Below are positions 1 to 7,853 of a stretch of 64,000 nt of DNA, in pieces; within the stretch, counting starts at the first letter, position 1, and every line of letters starts with the position of its first letter. The position numbers were made by a program, and so were the translations under genes. The notes under the pieces are model-generated. The model was given only the letters and a program-made list of their open reading frames with translations. It searched no databases and was not told the DNA's origin. Source of the DNA: DATHZQ01 sp965216945 (GTDB lineage: Bacteria; Actinomycetota; Acidimicrobiia; Spongiisociales; UBA5794); assembly GCA_965216945.1 (NCBI GenBank), contig CBDCGU010000003.1, forward strand, positions 2,852,001-2,916,000, given 5' to 3'.

Positions 1-73
1 GCCGGCGGGGGTCCCGGCGCCAACCGACGGGGTTCGCTGCCTCTCGGCGAGGACTCTTGTCCGCTGACCCTCT

Positions 74-79
74 TAGTGT
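74..79 (+). promoter_or_regulatory. -10 box of a leaderless promoter (TAGTGT)
   Basis: TAGTGT fits the actinobacterial TAnnnT -10 consensus and ends 7 bases before the ATG at 87, so transcription would begin at or next to the start codon. No clear -35 is visible. Confidence 0.4.
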
Positions 80-86
80 CGTCCCG

Positions 87-1499
87 ATGTCTCGAAGGCT
101 CGCCTTCCTCACCTCACTGACAGTGATCGCCGTGTCGACCGTGGCGATCCGCATCGCCGGACTGCTGTCCACCCGTCACATCGATTTCGACGAGGGTGTC
201 TACGGCGTCTCCGTCCTCGCAATGCGCAGCGGTGCGCTGCCGTTTCGCGATGTGTTCTCCAGCCAGGGTCCGCTGTTCCTACCGGTGCTTTGGATGTTCG
301 ACACCCTAGGACTTCGCACGTTTCCCGCGATGCGGATCGGGATGGTGGCCACCGCGCTGGTGTTTGCCCTCGGCGTGTTCTGGATTGCGCGTCGAGCGAC
401 GGGCGAGGATGGACTGATTGCGTCCGCAATTGCCGCGGTGGTCGTCGGCACTGCGAGCGCCGGTGTGGCGGCCGCGGGACCCGTTCACAGCGACGGGCCG
501 GCGCTCGCATGCGGTGTCTGGGGTGTCGCCGTCGCGCTGGGTGCCGGCCCTTGGCGGCAAATGCGTCCCGTGGTGGTCGGGCTCATGATCGGCGCCGGCA
601 TGGCGCTGAAGAGCATCTTCCTGTTGCCGATGGCCATCGCGGTCGCTTGCCTCTACGTGAGTCGCCGTGACTGGAGAGCCTTGGGCGTCTTCTCCGGTAG
701 CGCGGCGACATTGGGTGTTGCCGTATCGCTGCCGTGGGGTCTCGGCAATGTTTGGGACCAGTTCGTCGCCTTCCAGCTGGCGGCCCCGCGGCAGCGATCA
801 CCGTGGACCAACGTCACCGATGCCGCCACGCTCATGACGACCCACGACCCCATCTTCCTCGTCTTTTTCGCAATGGCGGTGGGAGGCGCCGTCGCATGGG
901 CGATCACGCGGCGGCGCCCCCCCGGACACGGCTCTGCGCAGGTCGCCGTGCTGGTGTGGTTCCTGATGAGCGCCCTGCTGCTGACCTTCGGGGTCGAGCT
1001 CAATCGCGGCTTCTACCGCTTTCTCGCCTTCTTCATCGCCCCGGCGATGGTTGGGTTTGCCGTCGTCAGGCCACCGCGGGCCGCCCTCTGGGGTGTTGCG
1101 GTCGCGTCGGTCCTTCTGCTGCCGATCCAACTGCGGGGTGCTCCGACCTTTCTGACCACGCAACACCTGACTGGGCAGGAACAAGAGGTCGTTGCGCAGC
1201 TCGAGACACTGCCTCAGGGAACGCGGGTCATCGCCGACGAACCCGGCTTGGCGTGGGTCGCAGGACGCCACCCACCCCCACATCTGGTCGATACGTCCTT
1301 CGCTCGCATGCGCGCCGGCTACCTCACCGCGGCCGACGTCGTGGCCGGAGCGGCCGCCGAGGACGTCTGCGCGGTGTTGTCCCAGTCGAACCGGTTCGCC
1401 GAGCTCGACCCGCTGCTGGCGTCCCGTCTCGATGGCTTCGTGCCTGTTGCCGAATGGGACGATGATCGATGGCTCTACGTCAAACAGAGCTGTCTATGA
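87..1499 (+). CDS. GT-C type membrane glycosyltransferase (ArnT/PMT-like)
   Basis: A 470-residue polytopic membrane protein. After the first membrane segment comes an acidic loop with the motif DFDEG, the position where GT-C glycosyltransferases carry their metal/substrate aspartates. Many hydrophobic segments follow, with a short soluble C-terminal part from about residue 375. Such enzymes transfer a sugar from a polyprenyl-phosphate donor on the outer face of the membrane. I start at the ATG at 87 because a TAGTGT box lies 7 bases upstream, a leaderless arrangement. An in-frame TTG at 57 would add 10 residues. The acceptor and donor cannot be told. The 3' end overlaps the convergent SGNH gene by 6 bases. 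Confidence 0.75.
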   Translation: MSRRLAFLTSLTVIAVSTVAIRIAGLLSTRHIDFDEGVYGVSVLAMRSGALPFRDVFSSQGPLFLPVLWMFDTLGLRTFPAMRIGMVATALVFALGVFWIARRATGEDGLIASAIAAVVVGTASAGVAAAGPVHSDGPALACGVWGVAVALGAGPWRQMRPVVVGLMIGAGMALKSIFLLPMAIAVACLYVSRRDWRALGVFSGSAATLGVAVSLPWGLGNVWDQFVAFQLAAPRQRSPWTNVTDAATLMTTHDPIFLVFFAMAVGGAVAWAITRRRPPGHGSAQVAVLVWFLMSALLLTFGVELNRGFYRFLAFFIAPAMVGFAVVRPPRAALWGVAVASVLLLPIQLRGAPTFLTTQHLTGQEQEVVAQLETLPQGTRVIADEPGLAWVAGRHPPPHLVDTSFARMRAGYLTAADVVAGAAAEDVCAVLSQSNRFAELDPLLASRLDGFVPVAEWDDDRWLYVKQSCL

Positions 1500-2243
1500 C
1501 TTGTGCTGGTCGCCGGCCAGCAGCTCGTCGATCGTGGGCATGAGTGCATCGGCCCAGGCCTGGTGGCCGGTCTCGCTCGGGTGGAAGAGGTCGGGCGAGA
1601 ACATGTGGCTCCCGCTGTTGAACGCCCGGGTCGTCAGCCTCCACTGGTCGATCTTGGCGACGCCGAAGCGTGCGGCGGTGCGTCGGTGCACCCAATCGGC
1701 GACGTGACCTGCAGTCCAGGCAATCCGGTCCGTTGGGAACGGCAAGCGCGGGATCGAGCCGATGTCGCCGACGCCGAAGAGCACGACGTGGCGGCACACG
1801 GGCTGGAGCCGGTCGACGATCGCATCGAGTCGGGCCGCCACTTTCCACACGGGAACGAACCGGAGCACGTCGTTGGATCCGACGGATACGATTGCCAGAT
1901 CCCAGGTACGAGCAGTGACGCGGGGTACCTGTACGTCGAGCACATCCTTGGTCTTGGCCCCGCCCTCGGCGACGCTCACCAACTCGACGTGGTAGCGGTC
2001 GGCAAGACGATTCGCCACGAGACGAGGCCACGCAGTGTCGGCAGAGTCGAGGCCCGGGGCCGTCACTGTGCTGTCCCCAAGCACCACCACACGCAGCCGG
2101 GGGAGCGACGATGAGTCACCGAAGGCGCCGGAGGGATCGAGGCCCTCGAACGACGGCAACTCGCGAAGAATGGCGTGGGCGACCTGTCCGGCGACGATAC
2201 CGGTTCCCGCAAGTGCGCTGAACCGGAGAGCCTGCCTCAGCAT
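1494..2243 (-). CDS. SGNH/GDSL-type hydrolase
   Basis: A 249-residue protein with a short hydrophobic N-terminus (about residues 4-24) and the SGNH blocks: GDST (block I, nucleophile Ser), an EGG turn near residue 95, GSND (block III) and DLFHPS (block V, catalytic Asp and His). These enzymes cleave ester bonds of lipids or acylated sugars. The N-terminal hydrophobic stretch suggests export or membrane anchoring, and the substrate is unknown. GGAGTGGG precedes the ATG. The 3' end overlaps the preceding gene on the other strand by 6 bases, so the two are convergent. Confidence 0.85.
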   Translation of the reverse strand: MLRQALRFSALAGTGIVAGQVAHAILRELPSFEGLDPSGAFGDSSSLPRLRVVVLGDSTVTAPGLDSADTAWPRLVANRLADRYHVELVSVAEGGAKTKDVLDVQVPRVTARTWDLAIVSVGSNDVLRFVPVWKVAARLDAIVDRLQPVCRHVVLFGVGDIGSIPRLPFPTDRIAWTAGHVADWVHRRTAARFGVAKIDQWRLTTRAFNSGSHMFSPDLFHPSETGHQAWADALMPTIDELLAGDQHKS

Positions 2244-2297
2244 CGATCACCCACTCCGTCTCTCTGGTCCGAACCATCACGGGGCGTTCCGGCCGGG

Positions 2298-2879
2298 TCA
2301 CCCGTCCGTCGCATCGCGGCTGTCCTTCGTCGGGAGTCTGCCAGGTCGGGCGTGCGTGTCGGGAATCAGGATCGTGCTCAGAGTCCGGCGTGTTCGCGCA
2401 GGGGACGGTCGGTTGGCGAGGTGAGGCTCGAGCACCAGATTCAGCTCGTCCGCCAGCCGCTGCAACTCGTCGTCGGACAACCACAGTGCCGCTTGCCGGT
2501 AGCCGACGCCGTCTCGTGAGGGATCGGATTCCGGATGATCGAGGTATCGGCCGAAGGCCTCCACGAGAGCACCGACAAACGTCAGGAAGCCTTCGTAGTG
2601 CTCGTCCCGGGTCATGGCCGCAGCCTCTTCGGAACCGACGTGGGCGGCTCCGGTGACGAGACGGTAGGTGCGCTCGGTCCCACCCCTCACGCGGCGCTCG
2701 CCCACCACCTCGAGCAGTCCGGCCCCGACGAGGATGGCCACTTGGCGGTACAGCGTCGCCGCCGCGACGTCGGGCATCCGTTGTGCCAATTCCGCGGTTG
2801 TCAGCTCTTCCCCCGCGATCGCCAGCACGATCCGAAACCGGACGGGATGCAGGAGTACGTCCGATCGTCTGGTACCCAT
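2298..2879 (-). CDS. Winged helix-turn-helix transcriptional regulator
   Basis: About 193 residues. The N-terminal 75 residues form an ArsR/PadR-like winged helix: the segment around HPVRFRIVLAI opens it, ELAQRMPDVAAATLYRQVAI is the HTH, and a basic wing (RRVRGGTER) follows. The rest is a helical domain of unknown ligand. I start at the ATG at 2879. A longer frame reaches 2972 but would run through the AT-rich intergenic operator. The gene is divergent from the hydrolase at 2951, and the perfect palindrome between them is the likely shared operator. Confidence 0.75.
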   Translation of the reverse strand: MGTRRSDVLLHPVRFRIVLAIAGEELTTAELAQRMPDVAAATLYRQVAILVGAGLLEVVGERRVRGGTERTYRLVTGAAHVGSEEAAAMTRDEHYEGFLTFVGALVEAFGRYLDHPESDPSRDGVGYRQAALWLSDDELQRLADELNLVLEPHLANRPSPARTRRTLSTILIPDTHARPGRLPTKDSRDATDG

Positions 2880-2910
2880 TGACAACCAGCATAACAGTTT
2901 GATATCGTTC

Positions 2911-2926
2911 TTGAGAATATTCTCAA
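2911..2926. promoter_or_regulatory. Perfect 16-bp palindrome, likely operator
   Basis: TTGAGAATATTCTCAA is a perfect inverted repeat in a short AT-rich island between the divergent regulator (start 2879) and alpha/beta hydrolase (start 2951). AT-rich perfect dyads of this size are typical operators of dimeric winged-helix repressors, so control of both genes by the neighbouring regulator is the simplest reading. Confidence 0.65.
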
Positions 2927-2950
2927 TATCGATACCAATCGGAGCCAGCG

Positions 2951-3907
2951 ATGTACACCAGCACCACTGCATCCATTCCGGCCGGGGACGTCACCCTTGC
3001 CGGGACCCTCACCCTTCCCCACACCGAACCACCGTTTCCGGCGGGCCTTCTGATCGCAGGCTCGGGGCCGCTGGATCGCGACGGCAACGCCAAGCGGCTC
3101 CCGCTGGGTATCAGCCGCGATCTCGCCGGTGTGCTCGCCGACCGGGGGTGGGCATCACTCCGGTTCGACAAGCGCGGCGTCGGTGATTCGACGGGTGACT
3201 ATCTGAGCACCGGCTTGTACGACGAGCTCAGCGATGCCGAGGCGGCGCTTGCATGGCTGCAGGCACGACCCGACGTCGGCGCCATCGTCCCCATCGGCCA
3301 CAGCGTTGGCGCATTGATGGCCGCCGAGCTGGCCGGCAACCATCCGGATCTGGCGGGTGCCGTTCTGCTGGCAACCACCGCCAAGACCGGTGGTGAGACC
3401 CTGGAATGGCAGGCTGCCAACCTCGAGGGTCAGCTCCTACCGGCTCCCGTCACGTTCTTGATGAAGCTCTTTCGCACCAGCATCGTCAAGCAGCAGGCAA
3501 AGGCCATCGCCAAGTTGCAGGCAACGACGAGCGACGTCGCCAGAATTCAGCTGGCCAAGGTCAACGCCAAGTGGATGCGGGAGTTCATCGCATACGATCC
3601 CAAGCCGGCCCTCTCACGCATCTCCATCCCCACTCTTGCCATCACGGGGGAGAAGGATGCGCAAGTGGATGCCGCAGACCTCGACGTGGTGGCACGTGCG
3701 GTCGGAGGGTCCAGCGATACGCACGCCGTTCCCGACCTGGATCACATCTTGCGCCACGAGCCGGCCGCAGTGTCGAATCCTCGCCGGTACCGCAAGCAGC
3801 TGCGGCAGTCGATCGATGGTCGCGTCGTGGGGGTTCTCGCCGAGTGGCTGGCTGCGCTCGAGGCTGCGCCCCAGGCTGTGAACGACGGCAGGGGAGAGGA
3901 GGGCTGA
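2951..3907 (+). CDS. Alpha/beta hydrolase
   Basis: A 318-residue alpha/beta hydrolase with a GSGPLDRDG loop near residue 37 (oxyanion region), the nucleophile elbow GHSVG near residue 118, a late acid in EKDAQVDAAD and the catalytic His in LDHILRHE. The sequence type is that of cytosolic esterases related to dienelactone hydrolases. There is no signal peptide. GGAGC lies upstream of the ATG. The divergent winged-helix regulator next door probably controls it, so the substrate or a related molecule may be the inducer. The natural substrate is unknown. Confidence 0.85.
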   Translation: MYTSTTASIPAGDVTLAGTLTLPHTEPPFPAGLLIAGSGPLDRDGNAKRLPLGISRDLAGVLADRGWASLRFDKRGVGDSTGDYLSTGLYDELSDAEAALAWLQARPDVGAIVPIGHSVGALMAAELAGNHPDLAGAVLLATTAKTGGETLEWQAANLEGQLLPAPVTFLMKLFRTSIVKQQAKAIAKLQATTSDVARIQLAKVNAKWMREFIAYDPKPALSRISIPTLAITGEKDAQVDAADLDVVARAVGGSSDTHAVPDLDHILRHEPAAVSNPRRYRKQLRQSIDGRVVGVLAEWLAALEAAPQAVNDGRGEEG

Positions 3908-4441
3908 ACGGCGCCCCACCGCTGCAGCGGCGGCGCTGCCAGGGGCCGGCGAACGTCGCCCCGATGGGACATCACGATCCGGTCGTGGCCGGTGAGCCGT
4001 TCAGCGTGTGGGGCGAAGCGGCCTGGATCGACGCCGGCCAGCCACCAGAGACCGGCGCTCGTCGGTTCGCAGACGGGGCGGGCTCACGGGTCGCGCGATT
4101 CGGCACGGTGAGCGGTGCCCCCGTCGTCCGGAGAGTCTCCGCTCGAGCGGTAGCGGCCGCTGCGTGCGGCGCATTGCGCGTTCAGGTCCACAGCGCATCG
4201 CTCACACACCTCCGGTCGTGCATTCATCCACGCCGGCACGGCTCGCGCACCGTACCCGATCCGCCACGACATGGGTGCCGAGCACGCCTGTGGGATGTGA
4301 TACCCGGATGTGTGTGTCGCCCATGCTCGTCCTCGTACGCCGTCGGGCCGTGCTCGCCTGTGGCCCGATTCATCAGGGCGCACGATCCCACGATTCCGCT
4401 GTGACGACATCGCAAAAAGTGGGGAATTCTGGGACTCGGCT

Positions 4442-4514
4442 CCAGCCCCGGGTCGCCGAGGCCGCACCGATCTGTGATCTTGTTGGTTCAGACGCTTTCG
4501 CCGATCGGTGTGGC
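4442..4514. repeat. Tandem repeat, copy 1 (73 bp, 3 mismatches to copy 2)
   Basis: Matches 4566-4638 at 70 of 73 positions, with a period of 124 bp. Copy 2 contains the last nine codons and stop of ltrA (minus strand), so copy 1 is a duplicate of the ltrA 3' end plus its downstream flank. Confidence 0.9.
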
Positions 4515-4522
4515 TGTGTTGT

Positions 4523-4592
4523 TGGCTCTTCGCCTTGTGGCTCATCGCGGTGCGATCCGGGGGCCCCAGCCCCAGATCGCCGAGGCCGCACC
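4523..4592. repeat. Dispersed 70-bp repeat, copy A
   Basis: Identical at 66 of 70 positions to 13840-13909, in the same orientation. The core can fold into a hairpin: outer GATC/GATC arms, one mismatch, then GGGG/CCCC. Both copies sit in intergenic DNA at the edge of a gene. Confidence 0.85.
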
Positions 4593-4638
4593 GATCTGTG
4601 ATCTTGTTGGTTCAGACGTTTTCGCCGATCGGTGTGGC
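4566..4638. repeat. Tandem repeat, copy 2, overlapping the ltrA 3' end
   Basis: Second unit of the 124-bp-period duplication. It includes the ltrA stop codon at 4612-4614 and its downstream sequence. Confidence 0.9.
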
Positions 4639-5829
4639 CTCATCCGACCGCAGGTAGCGGTCGAGCGCAAAGAACCACAATGCGGAGAGGAGTACGGACA
4701 GTGCCAGGGCCAGCAACCAGGGCGCCGGCCTCGTCCATGCGATGGCGACCGCGATCGCCGCAGCAGCCGGTGCGGCCACGACCAGCGCACCGTAGACGTC
4801 GGACAGTCGATCCCAGTCGGCAAGCGAGCGCATGATGAGGCTCAGCGCGACGAGCATCAAGGCCACCGAACCGCCGAGCAGCCACGCCGCCGGGGCGTAG
4901 GCGCGGGCCTCGTCGGCGTGCTCCACCAAGCTGACCATGGCTGCACCCGATGCCGCGATCGCCATCGTCATCGCCAGGTGTCCGAACGTCCAGGAGCCGG
5001 CGCCGGCGAGGGACGGGAGCCGGCGGCCGGCGAAATCGAAGTAGCTCCACCAGAACCCGAATCCGATCGTGAGGGCGAGGATCCCCGTGAGGACGGTCTT
5101 CGGATCGCGGTCGATCTGTGACAGGCCGTCGACAACCCCGACGACGGTCTCGCCGAGCACGATGATCGTGAACAGACCGAAGCGCTCGACCATGGAATCG
5201 GTCACGGTCAGGTCCAGCGCCTCGTCGCGTCTCAGGGTGCCCACGATCAGGTAGCCGCCGACGATCCATCCCACGACCACGATGGCCCAGACGATCATGC
5301 GCGCTTCGGCGGGCATCACCACTGTCGCCGCCATCACACCGGCCGTGACCGCCATGCCCGTCAGGTAGCGGGCCGTGATCGACATGTAGGCCTCATCGTC
5401 CTGGCGGCGGACGGTGTACCACAGCCACGTCAGCACGAGGAGGAGGACGGTGTAGGTCGCGGCGAACGCCGCTCCGTCCGTGCCGGCAGCGTCGCCGGTG
5501 TAGATCGCCAGCAGCGCCAAGATCGTCATCTGCACGAAGATGAACGTGCGGCTCCGCCCGTCGTTGCGACCGTGGAGCTCGTGGTACATGGTGCCGTTGT
5601 ACCAAGCGATCCAGATGAGCCCGAACACCGCGGCGAACTCTCCGAACCCTTGCCACGAGACGTGGTGCGCCAGCGTGTGGGCGGCGCGGGCGATGAGCAC
5701 GACGAATACCAGGTCGTAGAACAGCTCGAGAAAACTGACCGTGCGGTCCTCGATCACGTCTCCGTGCGCTCGCGGCGGCAGCCAGAAGTAGCGGAGGAAT
5801 CGCCGGTTCATCTCTCGCCGGGTCTTCAT
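4612..5829 (-). CDS. ltrA: Low temperature requirement protein A (LtrA family)
   Basis: About 405 residues with around ten membrane segments. The LtrA signature is at the N-terminus: a conserved ELFYDLVFV segment, then an HELHGR loop. The family is widespread in bacteria and was named for a cold-sensitive Listeria mutant; its molecular function is unknown. The ATG at 5829 is preceded by AGGA at good spacing. The last residues come from a sequence that is also duplicated just downstream (tandem repeat at 4442-4638). The small gene ending at 5903 lies 73 bases upstream on the same strand and may be co-transcribed. Confidence 0.85.
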   Translation of the reverse strand: MKTRREMNRRFLRYFWLPPRAHGDVIEDRTVSFLELFYDLVFVVLIARAAHTLAHHVSWQGFGEFAAVFGLIWIAWYNGTMYHELHGRNDGRSRTFIFVQMTILALLAIYTGDAAGTDGAAFAATYTVLLLVLTWLWYTVRRQDDEAYMSITARYLTGMAVTAGVMAATVVMPAEARMIVWAIVVVGWIVGGYLIVGTLRRDEALDLTVTDSMVERFGLFTIIVLGETVVGVVDGLSQIDRDPKTVLTGILALTIGFGFWWSYFDFAGRRLPSLAGAGSWTFGHLAMTMAIAASGAAMVSLVEHADEARAYAPAAWLLGGSVALMLVALSLIMRSLADWDRLSDVYGALVVAAPAAAAIAVAIAWTRPAPWLLALALSVLLSALWFFALDRYLRSDEATPIGENV

Positions 5830-5902
5830 GTGCGATCCTGGATGTGCGGCCGCAGAAGCCCTGGAGTGTCGACTTCCCATCGGGTCCCGGTTGCTCTGCG
5901 CC

Positions 5903-6223
5903 TCACGGTTCATCGGTGGGTTGGCGCGATTCGTGGTCTTCCGCCGGTGCGTTCCAGTCCTCGATGCAGCGCTCCACGAGGGGTACCGGGAGGTTGGCGC
6001 GGGTCAGGTCGCGTTCCGAGACGTGGATGCTGGGCGGCACCCTCGGGTCGAACGACCGCAGGTACGCTGCTTGCTTGTCCTCGAGGTGGGTCCACCCGTT
6101 GGAGAACATGGCCCCGGTCGGCCCGACGATGTGGCGCGCCGCCTTCTGAATATCCTTCGACACGAACTTCGCCCCGCGGCGCCGCGCCGCCCACTCGTTG
6201 AACAGGTCCCTCAGGTACCGCAT
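5903..6223 (-). CDS. Hypothetical protein, 106 residues
   Basis: A soluble, charged protein without membrane segments or a motif I recognise. Its composition (LRDLFNEWAARRRG near the start, a VSERDLTRANLP segment near the end) looks like a folded helical protein and not an antisense shadow, because the opposite strand here has no gene. TACAAT at 6253-6258 (read on the minus strand) could be its -10 box, which would place the transcript start near 6246 and favour the ATG at 6223 over one at 6250. ltrA follows 73 bases downstream on the same strand. Confidence 0.5.
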   Translation of the reverse strand: MRYLRDLFNEWAARRRGAKFVSKDIQKAARHIVGPTGAMFSNGWTHLEDKQAAYLRSFDPRVPPSIHVSERDLTRANLPVPLVERCIEDWNAPAEDHESRQPTDEP

Positions 6224-6379
6224 CCGTCCATCCGCCTTCCCGGATGGCATCGATTGTACGGCTCTCTGCTCCCATGCGCCCGTCAGTGGCCCTCGAGGGC
6301 CCGCCGCCATCGACGGCGCACGTACTCGAATCAGGGCCTTGCGCACGACAGTCGGCCACGATGCGTTGCTGTTGCTGAG

Positions 6380-6385
6380 TACGCT
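6380..6385 (+). promoter_or_regulatory. -10 box of a leaderless promoter (TACGCT)
   Basis: TACGCT ends exactly 6 bases before the GTG at 6392, the same layout as at 37377-37382. It fixes the start of the rhodanese gene. Confidence 0.5.
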
Positions 6386-6391
6386 TGCTCT

Positions 6392-6847
6392 GTGCAAGGG
6401 AGGCGGCGCACGAACGTGGAGGAGCTTCTCGCCGAGGCACGCCGGGGGATATCTCGGCTTGCTCCCGGCCAAGCTCACGCGGCGATGGCCGGAGGCGTGA
6501 CACTCATCGACATTCGGGAGCTGCGCTACCGGCTCGCCGAAGGTGTGGTACCCGGGTCGGTTCACGTACCGCTCTCGGTGTTGCCATGGCGAGCCGACCC
6601 GTCCTCGGAGGTCGCCGACCCCCGCATCAGCGACGTCGATGCACCGTTGATCCTGATGTGCAACGACGGCTACTCGTCGAGTCTTGCGGCCGACTGGTTG
6701 CGCAAGCTGGGCTTCGGCGCAGTCAGCGATCTCGACGGGGGCTTTCGTGCGTGGGCGGCGGCCGGTTTGCCTGTGACTTCCACCTCCGACGACCCCGAGA
6801 ATCACGACGACGACGTGCGGAAGGTGCGTGGGTGGCTAGGAATCTAG
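6392..6847 (+). CDS. Rhodanese-like sulfurtransferase
   Basis: A single rhodanese domain in 151 residues. It has the early IDIRE motif, GSVHVPLSVLPW (the usual substrate-entry block), then the active-site loop CNDGYSS with the persulfide-forming Cys, and the C-terminal LDGGFRAW block. No signal peptide, so it is cytosolic. The six-residue loop is typical of single-domain sulfurtransferases, and the donor is unknown. A GTG start at 6392 is supported by a leaderless promoter. GTG at 6416 is the alternative. The molybdate regulator starts 21 bases downstream with its own promoter. Confidence 0.85.
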   Translation: MQGRRRTNVEELLAEARRGISRLAPGQAHAAMAGGVTLIDIRELRYRLAEGVVPGSVHVPLSVLPWRADPSSEVADPRISDVDAPLILMCNDGYSSSLAADWLRKLGFGAVSDLDGGFRAWAAAGLPVTSTSDDPENHDDDVRKVRGWLGI

Positions 6848-6856
6848 CGTCGGTGC

Positions 6857-6862
6857 TAGGTT
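6857..6862 (+). promoter_or_regulatory. -10 box of a leaderless promoter (TAGGTT)
   Basis: TAGGTT ends 6 bases before the ATG at 6869. It sits in a small cluster of related words (GCTAGGAA and TTCCTGGC, an imperfect dyad between 6835 and 6868) that could be an autoregulatory operator. Confidence 0.45.
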
Positions 6863-6868
6863 CCTGGC

Positions 6869-7852
6869 ATGTCTTTTCGTGAGGAGAGGCTCCGCCGTGG
6901 GCTCACCCAGGCCGAGCTGGCGCACCAGGCCGGGGTCAGCCGGCAGCTGGTTGGGGCCGTCGAGGCTGGCCGGCATCGTCCCCGGGTGGATGCGGCACTG
7001 GCCCTCGCCACCGCCCTCGAGGTGGACGTCGGGCGATTGTTCGGTACGCAGCCGCCGGCGGTGGACTGTGTGACAGGCGCTCGGCCCCCGGACCAGGCGC
7101 TGGTACGCATGGGTCGTGTGGGTGATCAGCTCGTGACGGTGCCCGTTGGTGCCAACGGTTCCGGCTGGGATGCGGCCGATGGGCTCATTGTCAACGATGC
7201 CGTGGAGAGCTTTGCGCAAAGGCGCCCCGGCATCGTTGCCGCCGGCTGTGAGCCTGGCCTGCCCGTGCTCGAGAGTGTGTTGCGGGAGGGCGGAATGCGG
7301 GCGCTTGCGGTCGGCGCCTCCAGTGCCACGGCATTGGACGCACTCGCCGCCGGCCGTGTGCACGCCGCAGTCGTCCACGGTGCGGCGCTGAAGTCGCACC
7401 CGCCGGTCGATGTCGTGAGATTCGGCCTTGCGGAATGGCGGGTTGGTCTGGCGGCACCCCCTGATGAACCGCATGGCTGGTGGGACGAAGCCCTCCACGG
7501 GGACGGCGCCGTGATCCAGCGGGAGGAGGGCGCCGGTGTGCAGCGCGCCTTCGAGGAGGCGAGACGGGGAAGGCCCGCCCCCGGTCCCCGTGTCGCTAGC
7601 CACCTCGAGGCGGCGTCGAGCAGTTTGATCAGCGGCTTGCCGGCCGTGACCATCGAGCCGGCAGCACTGGCCGTCGGCGCCGGCTTTCACGGACTCGAGA
7701 TGCATACTGCGGAGTTGTGGGCGGCTGCGAAATGGCTCGACGCGTCTCCCGTGCAAGAGGGGCTGCATGTGGTCCGCAGCGGTCGCTTTCAACAGCGACT
7801 CGCCGCCGTCGGCGGGTACGACCTGTCGCGGTGTGGCGATCAGGTGGCGTGA
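6869..7852 (+). CDS. XRE-family regulator fused to a periplasmic-binding-protein-like domain
   Basis: A 327-residue one-component regulator. Residues 1-60 form an XRE-type HTH (GLTQAELAHQAGVSRQLV). The rest, from about residue 75, resembles the PBP-like ligand-binding domain of molybdate-related regulators, with GAVEAGRH-type turns after the HTH and hydrophobic/Gly-rich strands such as RALAVGASSATALDAL. It lies immediately upstream of modABC: the modA start follows its stop by 1 base. It is therefore probably the molybdate or tungstate sensor for the operon, standing in for the ModE protein. The ligand is inferred from the neighbours, not from residues. Confidence 0.75.
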   Translation: MSFREERLRRGLTQAELAHQAGVSRQLVGAVEAGRHRPRVDAALALATALEVDVGRLFGTQPPAVDCVTGARPPDQALVRMGRVGDQLVTVPVGANGSGWDAADGLIVNDAVESFAQRRPGIVAAGCEPGLPVLESVLREGGMRALAVGASSATALDALAAGRVHAAVVHGAALKSHPPVDVVRFGLAEWRVGLAAPPDEPHGWWDEALHGDGAVIQREEGAGVQRAFEEARRGRPAPGPRVASHLEAASSSLISGLPAVTIEPAALAVGAGFHGLEMHTAELWAAAKWLDASPVQEGLHVVRSGRFQQRLAAVGGYDLSRCGDQVA

Positions 7853-7853
7853 C

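Larger units (their letters stand above)
3908..4611. other. Intergenic region of about 700 bp with repeats
   Basis: No convincing gene. Its distal part (from 4442) carries a tandem duplication and a dispersed repeat, listed separately. One minus-strand frame (4084 to about 4272) has fairly high GC in third positions and a CxxC followed by another Cys, but no ribosome-binding site, no -10 box and no family I recognise. I do not call it a gene. A short A-rich patch sits at about 4413-4425. Confidence 0.5.

Noticed and set aside
2880..2972. Longer start for the winged-helix regulator
   Set aside because: It would translate through the palindromic operator and give an unlikely Cys/Trp-rich leader. 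ATG 2879 fits better.
4084..4545. Minus-strand open frame with CxxC in the 3908-4611 gap
   Set aside because: Third-position GC is fairly high, but the upper part lies in the tandem repeat, there is no ribosome-binding site or promoter, and nothing is recognisable. Left as intergenic.
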